A stretch of 64,000 nucleotides of DNA from Marinobacter flavimaris (GCF_002933295.1 NZ_PSSW01000008.1:124001-188000), one strand, 5' to 3'. Counted from the stretch's first letter, positions 24,158 to 32,723 are shown. Translations and numbers: made by a program. The notes: generated from the sequence alone by a model not told the origin.

Positions 24158-24868
24158 ATGAGACAGATCGTACTGGATACAGAAACCACGGGTATCGACC
24201 CGGCAGAAGGTCACCGGATCATCGAGATCGGTTGTGTTGAATTGATGGAGCGCCAGCTCACCGGCCGCAACTACCATGTCTATATCAACCCGGACCGTGA
24301 AGTAGAGGCTGAGGCGATCACTGTTCACGGCATCACCAACGAGTTCCTTGCCGACAAACCCCGTTTCGCGGAAATCGCCGATGAGTTCTTCGAGTTCATC
24401 AAGGGCGCCGAGCTGGTTATCCATAACGCTGCGTTCGACGTCGGCTTCATGGACTCGGAATTCGCCCGTCTCAAGCCGGTACGGAAAACCGCGGACCACT
24501 GCGGAATCGTGGACTCGCTCGCTATCGCAAGGGCCCGTCACCCGGGGCAGAAGAACAACCTTGATGCGCTCTGCAAGCGCTACGGTGTGGACAACAGCAA
24601 CCGTGACCTCCACGGCGCGTTGCTGGATGCGGAGATCCTGGCCGATGTTTACCTCCTGCTTACCGGTGGCCAGACCGCGCTGTCACTGGATGCCGGATCC
24701 GAGAACGGTGGCGGTAACGGCGGAATTCGAAGGCTGCCTGCTGACAGAGCGCCCCTGTCGGTGGTTCGTGCCTCCAGTTCAGAGGCCGAAGCCCACGAAG
24801 AGTTCATGTCCCTGCTCGAAAAACAGGCGGGCGAAACTGTGTGGGGTAAACTCCAGAGCCCGGAATGA
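24158..24868 (+). CDS. dnaQ: DNA polymerase III epsilon subunit (proofreading exonuclease)
   Basis: DnaQ is the 3'-5' exonuclease of the replicative polymerase core. The 236-residue protein has the DEDDh motifs: ExoI in VLDTETTGIDP, ExoII in HNAAFDVGFMD, and ExoIII in HGALLDAEILADVY. The C-terminal tail after a Gly-rich linker (~185-200) is the segment that binds the alpha subunit. The gene is the last in the rnhA-dnaQ pair. Confidence 0.97.
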   Translation: MRQIVLDTETTGIDPAEGHRIIEIGCVELMERQLTGRNYHVYINPDREVEAEAITVHGITNEFLADKPRFAEIADEFFEFIKGAELVIHNAAFDVGFMDSEFARLKPVRKTADHCGIVDSLAIARARHPGQKNNLDALCKRYGVDNSNRDLHGALLDAEILADVYLLLTGGQTALSLDAGSENGGGNGGIRRLPADRAPLSVVRASSSEAEAHEEFMSLLEKQAGETVWGKLQSPE

Positions 24869-24909
24869 GAACTGGGTCGGGCTGTACCAAATGTTACATT
24901 CCGCCTTTC

Positions 24910-24937
24910 TTGAGGTACTTGAGTTTTATGTTATAAG
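24910..24937 (+). promoter_or_regulatory. Candidate promoter of the ChpA-like gene
   Basis: TTGAGG at 24910 and TATAAG at 24932 are spaced by 16 bases. The predicted start site near 24944 would give a 5' leader of about 140 bases before the ATG at 25087. Confidence 0.5.
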
Positions 24938-24944
24938 TAATGAT

Positions 24945-25086
24945 AAGTTCGCCAGTTTTTTGCGAACTGGCTTTGGCCGGAAAAGGGGTTAGCCGGCCCA
25001 GAACAAAAAGGCCTGGTACGCGACAGCCGGACCAGTGACCACCAAAGAGGATGCGGTAGTCTCCGCAACATTAACGGGAAGCGTTT
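24945..25086 (+). promoter_or_regulatory. Structured 5' leader of the ChpA-like gene
   Basis: Three inverted repeats follow one another: GCCAGTT/AACTGGC (24951-24971), GGCCGG/CCGGCC (24975-24998), and TGCGG/CCGCA (25052-25067). None is followed by a T run, so they are not simple terminators. I recognise no known riboswitch class. Confidence 0.4.
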
Positions 25087-26793
25087 ATGGTTCAGTCGTC
25101 TCTCGCGACGAAATCGCAGTCGTTTGATCTGGTCAAAAGTGAAATAGAGCAGACCATCAAGCAGGCAGAATCCAGCCTTGAACGCTTTCAGGAAAACCGC
25201 GAAAGGGGTGAGGATCTCCAGAACTGTGTTGATTTCATCAACCAGTTGCGGGGCATTTTTATTCTGGTGGAGCTGCGGGGCGGAACCCTGCTGTGCCAGG
25301 AAGCAGTAACTATGGCCAACGACGTTCCCGTTGGCGCTAATGACGACAAAAACATCCTCCTTACTACCCTCAATAGCGCTCTGTTCATTCTTCGGCGCTA
25401 TGTCGAGTACTATCATCAGCAGCGGGAAGATCATCCCGAGCTGTTGCTTCCCGTGATCAATGACCTCCGAGAGGCCCGCCGGGAAAAACCCTATCCCGAA
25501 TCCTGTTTTTTTGATGTCGATGTCAAAGAGAGGCCGGATTTTTGTGCCGGTTTGTCATTGCAGCCGTTTGAAGGCAATGAGGCGGATTACGAAGTCATGG
25601 CGCGTCGCATGCGCCTGACCTTCCAGGTTGCGCTTTTGGGAATTCTTCGCGACCGGAACGATGTGGTAAACAAGAAATTGATTGGCCGCGCTTCGAGAGG
25701 ACTTGCCCGCCTTTGCCAGGGCGCACCTATGGGGCAGATGTGGTGCCTTGTCGGCATTGTTGCGGACACCATGCTTGATCGCGCTATGGTCTTTAACAAG
25801 GCCCGCAAGCGCATGTTCATGCGGATCGAGAAGTACGCCCGGGAAGTGGTGTACGTGGGCAAGGTTGCCACGGGTAAAGACGCGCCGGATTCGCTGATTC
25901 GGGATCTGGTCTATCTGCTGTACCGCAGCGGGTCTGCTAACCCTGAAGTTACCGAGGTGTTATCCGCTTACCATCTCGCGCCGGCGGATTTTCCGGATTC
26001 CATGCTGGAAGCCCATGCGCGCAGGTTGTACGGTCCTGGCAGTGATGTCCTTAAATCCCTGTCAGAAGCCCTTCAGGATGAACTGAACCAGTTGAAGGAC
26101 AAGCTGGACATCATTGAACGCGGTATCGAGCCGGATCTGGCGGAGCTGTCTTCGATTGCCGATGCCCTCGAGCGACTGGCCAACACTTTGGTGATGCTTG
26201 ACCTGAACAAGCTGGCGGGCGTTTCCAGAGAAGAGGCGAGCAAGCTTAGGGGTTGGGAAGCAGAATCTCGCTTGCCCGGTGATGATGAACTGTATCGACT
26301 CGCCGATTCCGTCCTGGGAATTGAAGACGCCGTCATGCAGATCGTGACCCGCGGCATCACGTCGGAAACCGACGCGTTGGCCGGTGGTGAACGCAAGCGG
26401 GAGGAGTCTGTGTACCTCCGCGAGGCGCTCTATGTCGTGGCTGACGAAGCCCGTGGGGCATTGACCCTGGCAAAGCGTGCAATCACCGCTTTTATCGAAT
26501 CCGACTACGACAAACTGCATCTTGCCAATCTGCCTGCAACCCTGCACAGCATCTGGGGTGGCCTGCAAATGGTGAATGATCCCGGAGCCGCCGGGGTTCT
26601 CGAGCGGGTTGCGGCTTCAATCCAGGAGCGCTTGCTGGATGCGAAGGAAGCGCCAGCCGCCCAGGTGCTCGAGGCGCTGGCGGACGCTCTGACTTCGCTG
26701 GAGTACTACATCGAGAGTATTGGCAAAAGCGAAGACCGCAATGTAGATCTACTGAAACTGGCTGAATCGTCGCTGGACGATGTAGGTTTGTAG
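25087..26793 (+). CDS. Stand-alone homologue of the ChpA/PilL N-terminal module
   Basis: The 568-residue protein resembles the first ~560 residues of ChpA, the hybrid chemotaxis kinase that controls type IV pili in Pseudomonas. The similarity covers both the N-terminal Hpt-like repeat (VKSEIEQTIKQAESSLERF ... INQLRGIFILVEL) and the late segment ALADALTSLEYYIESI. It stops there: the later Hpt domains, the CheA-type ATPase, the CheW domain and the receiver are all absent. In the first repeat the phospho-His position reads Gln53 (NQLRG); in the last it reads His487 (LHSIWGGL), so only one site could accept phosphate. It is wholly cytoplasmic. No pil or chp genes are nearby. The next gene, 4 bases on, encodes a membrane protein. 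The homology is judged by eye. Confidence 0.7.
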   Translation: MVQSSLATKSQSFDLVKSEIEQTIKQAESSLERFQENRERGEDLQNCVDFINQLRGIFILVELRGGTLLCQEAVTMANDVPVGANDDKNILLTTLNSALFILRRYVEYYHQQREDHPELLLPVINDLREARREKPYPESCFFDVDVKERPDFCAGLSLQPFEGNEADYEVMARRMRLTFQVALLGILRDRNDVVNKKLIGRASRGLARLCQGAPMGQMWCLVGIVADTMLDRAMVFNKARKRMFMRIEKYAREVVYVGKVATGKDAPDSLIRDLVYLLYRSGSANPEVTEVLSAYHLAPADFPDSMLEAHARRLYGPGSDVLKSLSEALQDELNQLKDKLDIIERGIEPDLAELSSIADALERLANTLVMLDLNKLAGVSREEASKLRGWEAESRLPGDDELYRLADSVLGIEDAVMQIVTRGITSETDALAGGERKREESVYLREALYVVADEARGALTLAKRAITAFIESDYDKLHLANLPATLHSIWGGLQMVNDPGAAGVLERVAASIQERLLDAKEAPAAQVLEALADALTSLEYYIESIGKSEDRNVDLLKLAESSLDDVGL

Positions 26794-26797
26794 TTCC

Positions 26798-27445
26798 ATG
26801 TCCCACACGCTCGCTATCATTGTACTGGCCGCTGCCGGCGCTGTGATGGTTATAGCGGGCCTGCTGTTTTTCAGGCACCCCCGATGGTTGCTCACCTGGA
26901 TTAAAGGAACGGCGGTTTTCGGTGTCATTCTGGCCGGTTTATATGTCCTCGTGATTGCGGTAAATCTGAGCAGCTATCATTCACTGGTAGGCTTGCAGAC
27001 CGCGGCAAGCATCTCCACCCAGAGACAGGCCGAACAGATCTGGCAGGTTTCCCTTCAGAGTCAGGATGGGTTGTCTGTGGTGAGAACGCTGCAGGGCGAT
27101 CAATGGCAGATTGACGCCAGGATTCTCCGTTTTACCGGCCCCTTCCGTTGGCTTGATATCGCTCCCGGTTACCGGCTCGAGCAATTGAGCGGGCGTTACA
27201 CGTCGCTTGAGCAGGAGCGGTCGGCTCCGAGGACTTCCATAGGCCTCGCTGAAGGCATCTGGCCTGATCTCTGGCAGTGGGACCGTCAATTCAACTTGCC
27301 GTTTGTGGAGGCCGTGGACGGAAGCATGACGTTCATGCCAATGCGGGATGGGGCTGTTTTCGAGGTAAAGCTATCCTCTTCGGGTCTGGTTGCTGTTCCG
27401 GTAAACGAGCAGGCGAGGGAAGCCGTGCAGTTCTGGAATCAATAG
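26798..27445 (+). CDS. Two-segment inner-membrane protein of unknown function
   Basis: The 215-residue protein has two N-terminal membrane segments (~5-25 and ~37-57) and a soluble domain of ~150 residues that should lie on the cytoplasmic or periplasmic face depending on orientation. The soluble part is beta-rich by eye, with IWQVSLQSQDGLSVVRTLQG and FRWLDIAPGYRLEQLSGRY. Similar proteins are sometimes labelled multidrug-efflux-like, without support that I can see here. The gene starts 4 bases after the ChpA-like gene, so the two are almost certainly one transcript and may work together. A strong terminator follows. Confidence 0.7.
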   Translation: MSHTLAIIVLAAAGAVMVIAGLLFFRHPRWLLTWIKGTAVFGVILAGLYVLVIAVNLSSYHSLVGLQTAASISTQRQAEQIWQVSLQSQDGLSVVRTLQGDQWQIDARILRFTGPFRWLDIAPGYRLEQLSGRYTSLEQERSAPRTSIGLAEGIWPDLWQWDRQFNLPFVEAVDGSMTFMPMRDGAVFEVKLSSSGLVAVPVNEQAREAVQFWNQ

Positions 27446-27458
27446 ATTCTCGGGCATA

Positions 27459-27490
27459 AAAAAAGCCTGCGTCGAGACGCAGGCTTTTTT
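27459..27490. terminator. Bidirectional terminator
   Basis: A long stem (AAAAAAGCCTGCGT with ACGCAGGCTTTTTT) with a tetraloop has A and T runs on both sides. It closes the + strand ChpA-like operon and the - strand SCP2 gene. Confidence 0.92.
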
Positions 27491-27508
27491 GTGCTTGACG
27501 GGGGGCAA

Positions 27509-27823
27509 TCAGCCCATCTTGAACAGTTCGCCCAATTTGGTTGCCAGCATCATATCGCCTTCGGCGCGCAGTTGACCTGCCATGAATGCCTGCATGCCGT
27601 CGGTCTCGCCTGAAACGATGCCCTGCAGGGTTTCGGAGTTCATGATCAGGGTAACGGATGGATCGTCATGGGCGCCTTCGTGCATTTTGCAGGTGCCGTC
27701 ATTAATAACGAGGTGGTAGGTCTTGTCGTCCTCGATGTCGAACTGGAATACCAGGTCCAGGCCTTGAGCTGCGTCTGCGTTGAAATTCTGTTCGAGTTGT
27801 TCAAATACCTGAGCTACAGACAT
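27509..27823 (-). CDS. SCP2 sterol-binding domain protein
   Basis: SCP2 domains have a hydrophobic tunnel that binds lipids such as fatty acids, acyl-CoAs or sterol-like molecules. This 104-residue protein is one bare SCP2 domain, with LVFQFDIEDDKTYHLVINDG, then the DDPSVTLIMNSETL strand pair and the GQLRAEGDMMLATKLGELF C-terminal helix typical of the family. Small free-standing SCP2 proteins are common in marine gammaproteobacteria. The ligand is unknown. It is transcribed alone, divergent from sohB and ending at a shared terminator. Confidence 0.93.
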   Translation of the reverse strand: MSVAQVFEQLEQNFNADAAQGLDLVFQFDIEDDKTYHLVINDGTCKMHEGAHDDPSVTLIMNSETLQGIVSGETDGMQAFMAGQLRAEGDMMLATKLGELFKMG

Positions 27824-28054
27824 TGTTTTACCCTTTTGATGGTTGTCTAGTCATGATCACGACGGCTTGATGTCCCTGGCTGCACGAGCCTGATCGGGTG
27901 CCCGGGTAGAGCCGACCTCGCAATCCGACTTTATGGTGAGTGGTCGGCCCTGTCAAGATTGATCGAACGCTTGTTTTAATTTTTTTGCTCTCCTTATCAC
28001 CATAAATTCGGTAAGTTACACTCTTGTTCCCGCACACTGAGTTGGAGAAGCACT

Positions 28055-29116
28055 TTGGAGTTCCTGACAGAATACGGTTTGTTTTTGGCCAAGATCGTTA
28101 CTTTCGTGGTGGCGGCCCTGGTAGTGATCTCTGTCATCATGTCCGCGGCCCAGAAGGATCGGGGCGATCATGAGGGCGAGGGAGAACTCAAGATCCGGAA
28201 ACTCAACGAGAAATACGAAAAGCTGCGTGAAACGATTCAGTCACGGCTGATGTCTGATCATCAAAGAAAGGTGTTCCAGAAGGCCCGGAAAAAGGCTCAG
28301 AAGGCGGAGAAGAAAGCGGCCAAGGCCGCGAAGAATACCGATGAGCAGGATGACAGTCGTGGTCGCGTCTATGTTCTGGATTTCGACGGCGATATCAAAG
28401 CCAGCGACACAGATCCGCTTCGCAGGGCAATTACTGCGGTGCTGAGTATTGCCGATCCGGAAAAAGACGAAGTGGTTATCCGCCTCGAAAGCGGTGGTGG
28501 GCTGGTTCATTCCTATGGCCTTGCGGCCGCCCAGCTGGACCGGATTCGCAGCAAGGGTCTTCGCCTCACCGCCTGCGTTGACAAGGTGGCGGCCAGTGGA
28601 GGCTACATGATGGCCTGCGTCGCAGACAGGATCGTTGCTTCGCCCTTTGCCATCCTGGGCTCGATCGGTGTGGTTGCCCAGCTTCCGAATTTCCATCGTT
28701 TCCTCAAGAAGAACGACGTGGACTTCGAAGTGCTCACCGCTGGAGAGCACAAACGCACCATGACTATATTTGGTGAAAACACCGATAAAGGACGACAGAA
28801 ATTTCTGGAAGATCTTGAAGACACTCACGGTCTTTTCAAAGAGTATGTCAGCGAACGCCGGCCGGACCTGGACATTGCAGCCGTTGCCAATGGAGATATC
28901 TGGTTCGGCAAGCGAGCGCTCGAAGTGAAACTGATCGACGAGATCAAGACCTCCGACGAATATCTCATTGAAGCCTGCGACCGGGCAGACGTAGTCTCAG
29001 TGGCATATCAGCGCAAGCGGACCCTTCCGGAAAAACTCGGATTGGCCACCAGTTCGGCGCTTGAACACACTGTCTGGAAAGTCCTGGGCGCCTTCCGCAA
29101 CCAGAAGTTCCAGTAG
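28055..29116 (+). CDS. sohB: Inner-membrane S49 peptidase SohB
   Basis: SohB is a signal-peptide-peptidase-like serine protease of family S49, anchored in the inner membrane with its catalytic domain in the periplasm. The 353-residue protein has an N-terminal membrane segment (~8-32), a Lys-rich helix (~45-100), and the protease core with the nucleophile in VAASGGYMM (Ser181) and the later ADRIVASPFAILGSIG stretch that holds the dyad region. The start is a TTG, supported by a GGAG ribosome site 7 bases upstream. Length fits SohB rather than the double-size SppA. Confidence 0.94.
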   Translation: MEFLTEYGLFLAKIVTFVVAALVVISVIMSAAQKDRGDHEGEGELKIRKLNEKYEKLRETIQSRLMSDHQRKVFQKARKKAQKAEKKAAKAAKNTDEQDDSRGRVYVLDFDGDIKASDTDPLRRAITAVLSIADPEKDEVVIRLESGGGLVHSYGLAAAQLDRIRSKGLRLTACVDKVAASGGYMMACVADRIVASPFAILGSIGVVAQLPNFHRFLKKNDVDFEVLTAGEHKRTMTIFGENTDKGRQKFLEDLEDTHGLFKEYVSERRPDLDIAAVANGDIWFGKRALEVKLIDEIKTSDEYLIEACDRADVVSVAYQRKRTLPEKLGLATSSALEHTVWKVLGAFRNQKFQ

Positions 29117-29136
29117 ACCACCGAAAGCGGAGAAGA

Positions 29137-30138
29137 ATGATGACCACCAATTCCGAATTCAAGGCCTGGCGCGTTGAAGAGCAGAACGGCGAGTATGTCG
29201 GTGCGGAGAAATCTTTGAGTACTGCCGACCTTCCTGATGGTGACGTCCTGATACGGGTAAGCCACTCTTCTCTCAACTACAAGGATGCGCTGTCGGCTTC
29301 CGGCAATAAGGGCGTTACCCGTTCCTTTCCCCATACCCCGGGTATTGATGCAGCAGGAGAGGTCGTCGATTCCGACACTGGCAACCCCTCGAACGGCAGT
29401 CCGGTTATCGTGACCGGGTACGACCTGGGCATGAATACAGACGGCGGTTTTGGCGAATACATCCGCGTACCTGCCGCCTGGTGTGTTCCCATGCCGGAAG
29501 GATGGAACACTCGTACCGCTATGATCTATGGCACCGCCGGCCTCACCGCCGGTCTCTGTGTTCAGAAGCTTCTGACTATGGGCGCCAAGCCGGAGCAGGG
29601 CAAAGTCGCTGTTTCAGGAGCCTCCGGTGCCGTTGGCACCGTTGCGGTGGAACTGCTTGCCAAACTTGGGTTCGACGTCGTCGCCATAAGCGGCAAGGCC
29701 GACCATGCAGACGATCTCAAAGCTCTTGGGGCTAAAGAAGTTGTGGGTCGTGAAACCCTGGCCGAGGAAAAGAAACCCCTCGTTAAACCGGCATTTGCGA
29801 ACGCTGTCGATACGGTGGGTGGTAGCCCATTGGCCGAACTGCTCAAGCAGATCAAGCCTGGTGGCTCAGTATCCTGTTGTGGTCTCGTAGCCGGTCCGGG
29901 CCTTCAGACCACCGTGCTGCCGTTTATCCTGCGAGGCGTGAATCTGCTGGGTGTCGATTCGGTAGAGATTCCCCTGCCAGAGAAAGAAGCGGTATGGAAG
30001 AAATTCTCCGGGGAGTGGGCGTGTCCGAAGACCGAAGCGTCTGCCCGGGATATCGGTCGCAGTGAGCTGGATGGGGCGCTGAAGGCGTTCTTGAAAGGTG
30101 AATCAGCCGGCAAGATTGTCCTGGATCACTCTAAATAA
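29137..30138 (+). CDS. YhdH/AcuI-type NADPH quinone/acrylyl-CoA reductase
   Basis: This is a zinc-free medium-chain reductase. The YhdH/YhfP/AcuI group reduces quinone-like or acrylyl-CoA substrates with NADPH. The 333-residue protein has the family N-terminus (HSSLNYKDALSASG), the HTPGIDAAGEVV motif, and the nucleotide-binding VSGASGAVGTVAVELL near residue 163. AcuI-type enzymes detoxify acryloyl-CoA formed from DMSP, which is relevant for a marine host, but no other DMSP genes are in view. The gene is 20 bases after sohB and may share its transcript. Confidence 0.9.
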   Translation: MMTTNSEFKAWRVEEQNGEYVGAEKSLSTADLPDGDVLIRVSHSSLNYKDALSASGNKGVTRSFPHTPGIDAAGEVVDSDTGNPSNGSPVIVTGYDLGMNTDGGFGEYIRVPAAWCVPMPEGWNTRTAMIYGTAGLTAGLCVQKLLTMGAKPEQGKVAVSGASGAVGTVAVELLAKLGFDVVAISGKADHADDLKALGAKEVVGRETLAEEKKPLVKPAFANAVDTVGGSPLAELLKQIKPGGSVSCCGLVAGPGLQTTVLPFILRGVNLLGVDSVEIPLPEKEAVWKKFSGEWACPKTEASARDIGRSELDGALKAFLKGESAGKIVLDHSK

Positions 30139-30167
30139 GAAGCGACTCCAACCGATAAGATGGAATA

Positions 30168-30193
30168 GAAGAGAGGGAAAAGCCCCTCTCTTC
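30168..30193. terminator. Hairpin between convergent genes, possible terminator
   Basis: GAAGAGAGGG and CCCTCTCTTC form a perfect 10-bp stem with a 6-base loop between the reductase (+) and DUF934 (-) genes. Neither side has a proper T run, so termination strength is uncertain. Confidence 0.5.
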
Positions 30194-30212
30194 GTACTCT
30201 AAAGCTTGATAA

Positions 30213-30719
30213 CTAGGAGGCCCGACGCCGGAACAGCGGGATCTCCGTATCGGTCGCGGCCTGGTAGCCCTGGCTGAAGAAGTTCAGGCACCGCGCAGCT
30301 TTGTTGATGTCCTTGTCAGCCCGAAGGACATAAGCATCGAATCCGCAGCGCTTCATGAACTGCAGCTGATCCAGCAACACGTCTCCAATCGCCCGAAGCT
30401 CATTCTTGTAGCCGAAACGTTCACGCAGTAGCCGGCCAATGCTGTAACCACGCCCGTCACTGAACTTCGGAAAATTCACAGCAATTACCGGCAGTTCGTT
30501 CACCCGACCGTCCAGAATCTCCGGCTCGTCGTGGCTGTCGAACCACACGCCAATCTCCTGCCGTCCGGTAAAATGCTCATAGCCTGCCAGCCAGAGATCC
30601 GCAGGGATTAACGCCGGCTGGTCCGCCGGAATATCCAGCGATTCGCCCTCGGCGGGGCGGGGCACCACTACCCAGTTGTCCTGGCGGATGCTGCCATCCG
30701 GAGAAATAACGTTAGGCAT
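30213..30719 (-). CDS. DUF934 protein, sulfite-reductase partner
   Basis: DUF934 proteins are small cytoplasmic proteins always found beside sulfite/nitrite reductase genes; a role in delivering electrons or maturing the reductase has been suggested. The 168-residue product shows the family pattern: DLWLAGYEHFTGRQEIGVW, the central NFPKFSDGRGYSIGRLLRER, and GDVLLDQLQFMKRCGFDAY. The ATG at 30719 overlaps the cysI stop by 8 bases and has an AAGGAG site, so translation is coupled to cysI. An in-frame start 8 codons upstream lies inside cysI and is less likely. Confidence 0.92.
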   Translation of the reverse strand: MPNVISPDGSIRQDNWVVVPRPAEGESLDIPADQPALIPADLWLAGYEHFTGRQEIGVWFDSHDEPEILDGRVNELPVIAVNFPKFSDGRGYSIGRLLRERFGYKNELRAIGDVLLDQLQFMKRCGFDAYVLRADKDINKAARCLNFFSQGYQAATDTEIPLFRRRAS

Positions 30720-32364
30720 AAACCCGCTCCTTGAATGGATCAATTCCTACGCGGCGATAGGTGTCTAGGAAGGTTTCCTCTTCCGTGCGCTTGTCCACGT
30801 AGACATCAATGATCTTTGAAATCACCTTGGGCATCTCATCCCGTGCAAAGGAAGGCCCCAGAATCTTGCCGATTGAGGCATCATGATGGGACGACCCGCC
30901 CAGACTGATCTGATAGAACTCCTGGCCTTTCTTGTCGACACCGAGAACACCAATGTTGCCGACGTGGTGGTGACCGCAGGCATTCATGCACCCGGAAATG
31001 TTCAGATCGATATTGCCCAGGTCGTACAGGTAATCCAGATCATCGAACTGCCGCTGGATGGCCTCGGCCACCGGGATGGACTTGGCGTTGGCCAGGGCGC
31101 AGTAATCACCGCCGGGGCAGCAGATAACATCAGTCAGGGTATTCAGGTTCGCGGTACCGAAACCCATGGGCGTAATCGCCTGCCACAGTTCAAACAGCCG
31201 ATCCTGGCGCACATCGGCCAGCACCACGTTCTGTTGGTGAGTGACCCGGATTTCACCGAAGCTGAACTCGTCTGCCAGATCGGCAATCTGTTCAAGCTGC
31301 TTGTCACTGACATCGCCAGGAGGAGTGCCGGTTTTCTTCATCGTCAGGGAGACGATGGCATAGCCTGCCTTCTTGTGGGTGTCCACGTTGTGGGTCAGCC
31401 ACTGGTCAAAGCCCCGGTTCTCAAATCGCTGGCTGGCCAGCAGGTCCGTGGCATTGTCGATAGCCGCGTAATCCGGTTCGGTAAAGTAGGCCTGGATGCG
31501 TTGAATCGCCTCGGGCGTCAGCCGGGTCGGGGATTCCTTGATATGCTGCCACTCTGCTTCCACCTTTTCAGCAAAGCCCTCAGGGGTCAGAGCCTTCACC
31601 AGAATCTTGATCCGGGCCTTGAACTTGTTGTCGCGCCGACCGTATCGGTTATAGACGCGAAGCACGGCCTCCAGGTAGGTCAACAGATCCAGTTCCGGCA
31701 GGAAATCGCGAATTACCGGCCCGACCATGGGCGTACGGCCAAGACCACCGCCCACGTGTACCCGGAAACCGAGATCGCCGGCCTCGTTGCGTACCATCTG
31801 AAGCCCGATGTCGTGCACCTGGATGGCGACTCGATCGGTTTGCTCGGACGCGTTTACGGCAACCTTGAATTTCCGCGGCAGGAAGGCAAATTCCGGATGG
31901 AACGTGGACCACTGGCGAATGATTTCGCAGTAGGGCCGCGGATCCGCAATCTCGTCCGACTGAACACCGGAGAACTGGTCTGTGGTGGTATTACGAATGC
32001 AGTTGCCGCTGGTCTGGTTGGCGTGCATTTCCACTTCAGCGAGTTCTGCAAGAATGTCGGGAACGTCTTCCAGCGCCGGCCAGTTAAGCTGCACATTTTG
32101 GCGAGTGGTGAAGTGCGCATAGCCTTTGTCGTAGTCCCGGGTGATTCGCGCAAGCCGGCGAAGCTGGTCTGAGCGCATCATGCCGTAAGGAACACAGATC
32201 CTGAGCATGGGGGCAAGACGCTGAACGTACAGGCCGTTCTGCAGGCGAAGGGGAAGAAACTCGTCTTCAGCCAATTCTCCGGCCAGCGCTCTTTCTGTCT
32301 GGTCACGGAACTGGGCAACCCTCTCGGCAGCCATTTGCCGATCGTGTTCATCATATACGTACAT
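30712..32364 (-). CDS. cysI: Assimilatory sulfite reductase, siroheme subunit
   Basis: CysI reduces sulfite to sulfide with six electrons using siroheme and a [4Fe-4S] cluster. The 550-residue protein has both duplicated NIR_SIR halves. It carries the siroheme/Fe-S ligands in TSGNCIRNTT region (first half), and in CCPGGDYCALANAKS and NISGCMNACGHHHVG in the second half. No flavoprotein partner cysJ is next to it; DUF934 is instead, as in Pseudomonas, so the electron donor is probably ferredoxin or an NADPH-linked ferredoxin reductase. Its siroheme precursor comes from the methyltransferase at 9.2 kb. Sulfide produced feeds cysteine and MetZ. Confidence 0.95.
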   Translation of the reverse strand: MYVYDEHDRQMAAERVAQFRDQTERALAGELAEDEFLPLRLQNGLYVQRLAPMLRICVPYGMMRSDQLRRLARITRDYDKGYAHFTTRQNVQLNWPALEDVPDILAELAEVEMHANQTSGNCIRNTTTDQFSGVQSDEIADPRPYCEIIRQWSTFHPEFAFLPRKFKVAVNASEQTDRVAIQVHDIGLQMVRNEAGDLGFRVHVGGGLGRTPMVGPVIRDFLPELDLLTYLEAVLRVYNRYGRRDNKFKARIKILVKALTPEGFAEKVEAEWQHIKESPTRLTPEAIQRIQAYFTEPDYAAIDNATDLLASQRFENRGFDQWLTHNVDTHKKAGYAIVSLTMKKTGTPPGDVSDKQLEQIADLADEFSFGEIRVTHQQNVVLADVRQDRLFELWQAITPMGFGTANLNTLTDVICCPGGDYCALANAKSIPVAEAIQRQFDDLDYLYDLGNIDLNISGCMNACGHHHVGNIGVLGVDKKGQEFYQISLGGSSHHDASIGKILGPSFARDEMPKVISKIIDVYVDKRTEEETFLDTYRRVGIDPFKERVYA

Positions 32365-32618
32365 AGTGGGAAGATCCTGCTTGAAAGCGACATATCCAGG
32401 CCGACGGCCTTATATCTGACGGGAAGGATAACAGCGGGTTTTTATTCTTAAAATGATTATTTCAAAATATGTTTATCGACTCAGGCGATAAGCAGAAGGA
32501 ACAAGGGACTGGACGAATATCAATTAACTGCTTAACTTGGAGGATGACGTTAGCAGTGTGCGCTGCTGCCGTGATAACAAGAAAAACACGAGACAAAAAC
32601 TCGGAAAGAGGAACAGAC

Positions 32619-32723
32619 ATGAAAAAGACCGCACGTTCTGACAGTCAGGCCGATGCCGTTGCCGCAGTTCTGCTGGTGGTTCTTGCCGTGGCTTTCGCGG
32701 TGGTCTGGGTAGCTGGCCAGTAG
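32619..32723 (+). CDS. 34-residue single-span membrane peptide
   Basis: A short reading frame codes for a basic N-terminus (Met-Lys-Lys-Thr-Ala-Arg), a polar turn, then one hydrophobic segment of about 20 residues (AVLLVVLAVAFAVVWVAG) and a terminal Gln. An AAAGAGG ribosome site lies 7 bases before the ATG, and the gap upstream to cysI is 254 bases, enough for a promoter. No homologue is recognised. It converges with the DUF2970 gene and the two stops are separated by one base. It looks like a real small membrane protein, but that rests on the ribosome site, hydrophobicity and position only. Confidence 0.55.
   Translation: MKKTARSDSQADAVAAVLLVVLAVAFAVVWVAGQ

Noticed and set aside
30883..32172. 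A 429-codon plus-strand frame
   Set aside because: It is antisense to cysI and its product shows no family pattern.
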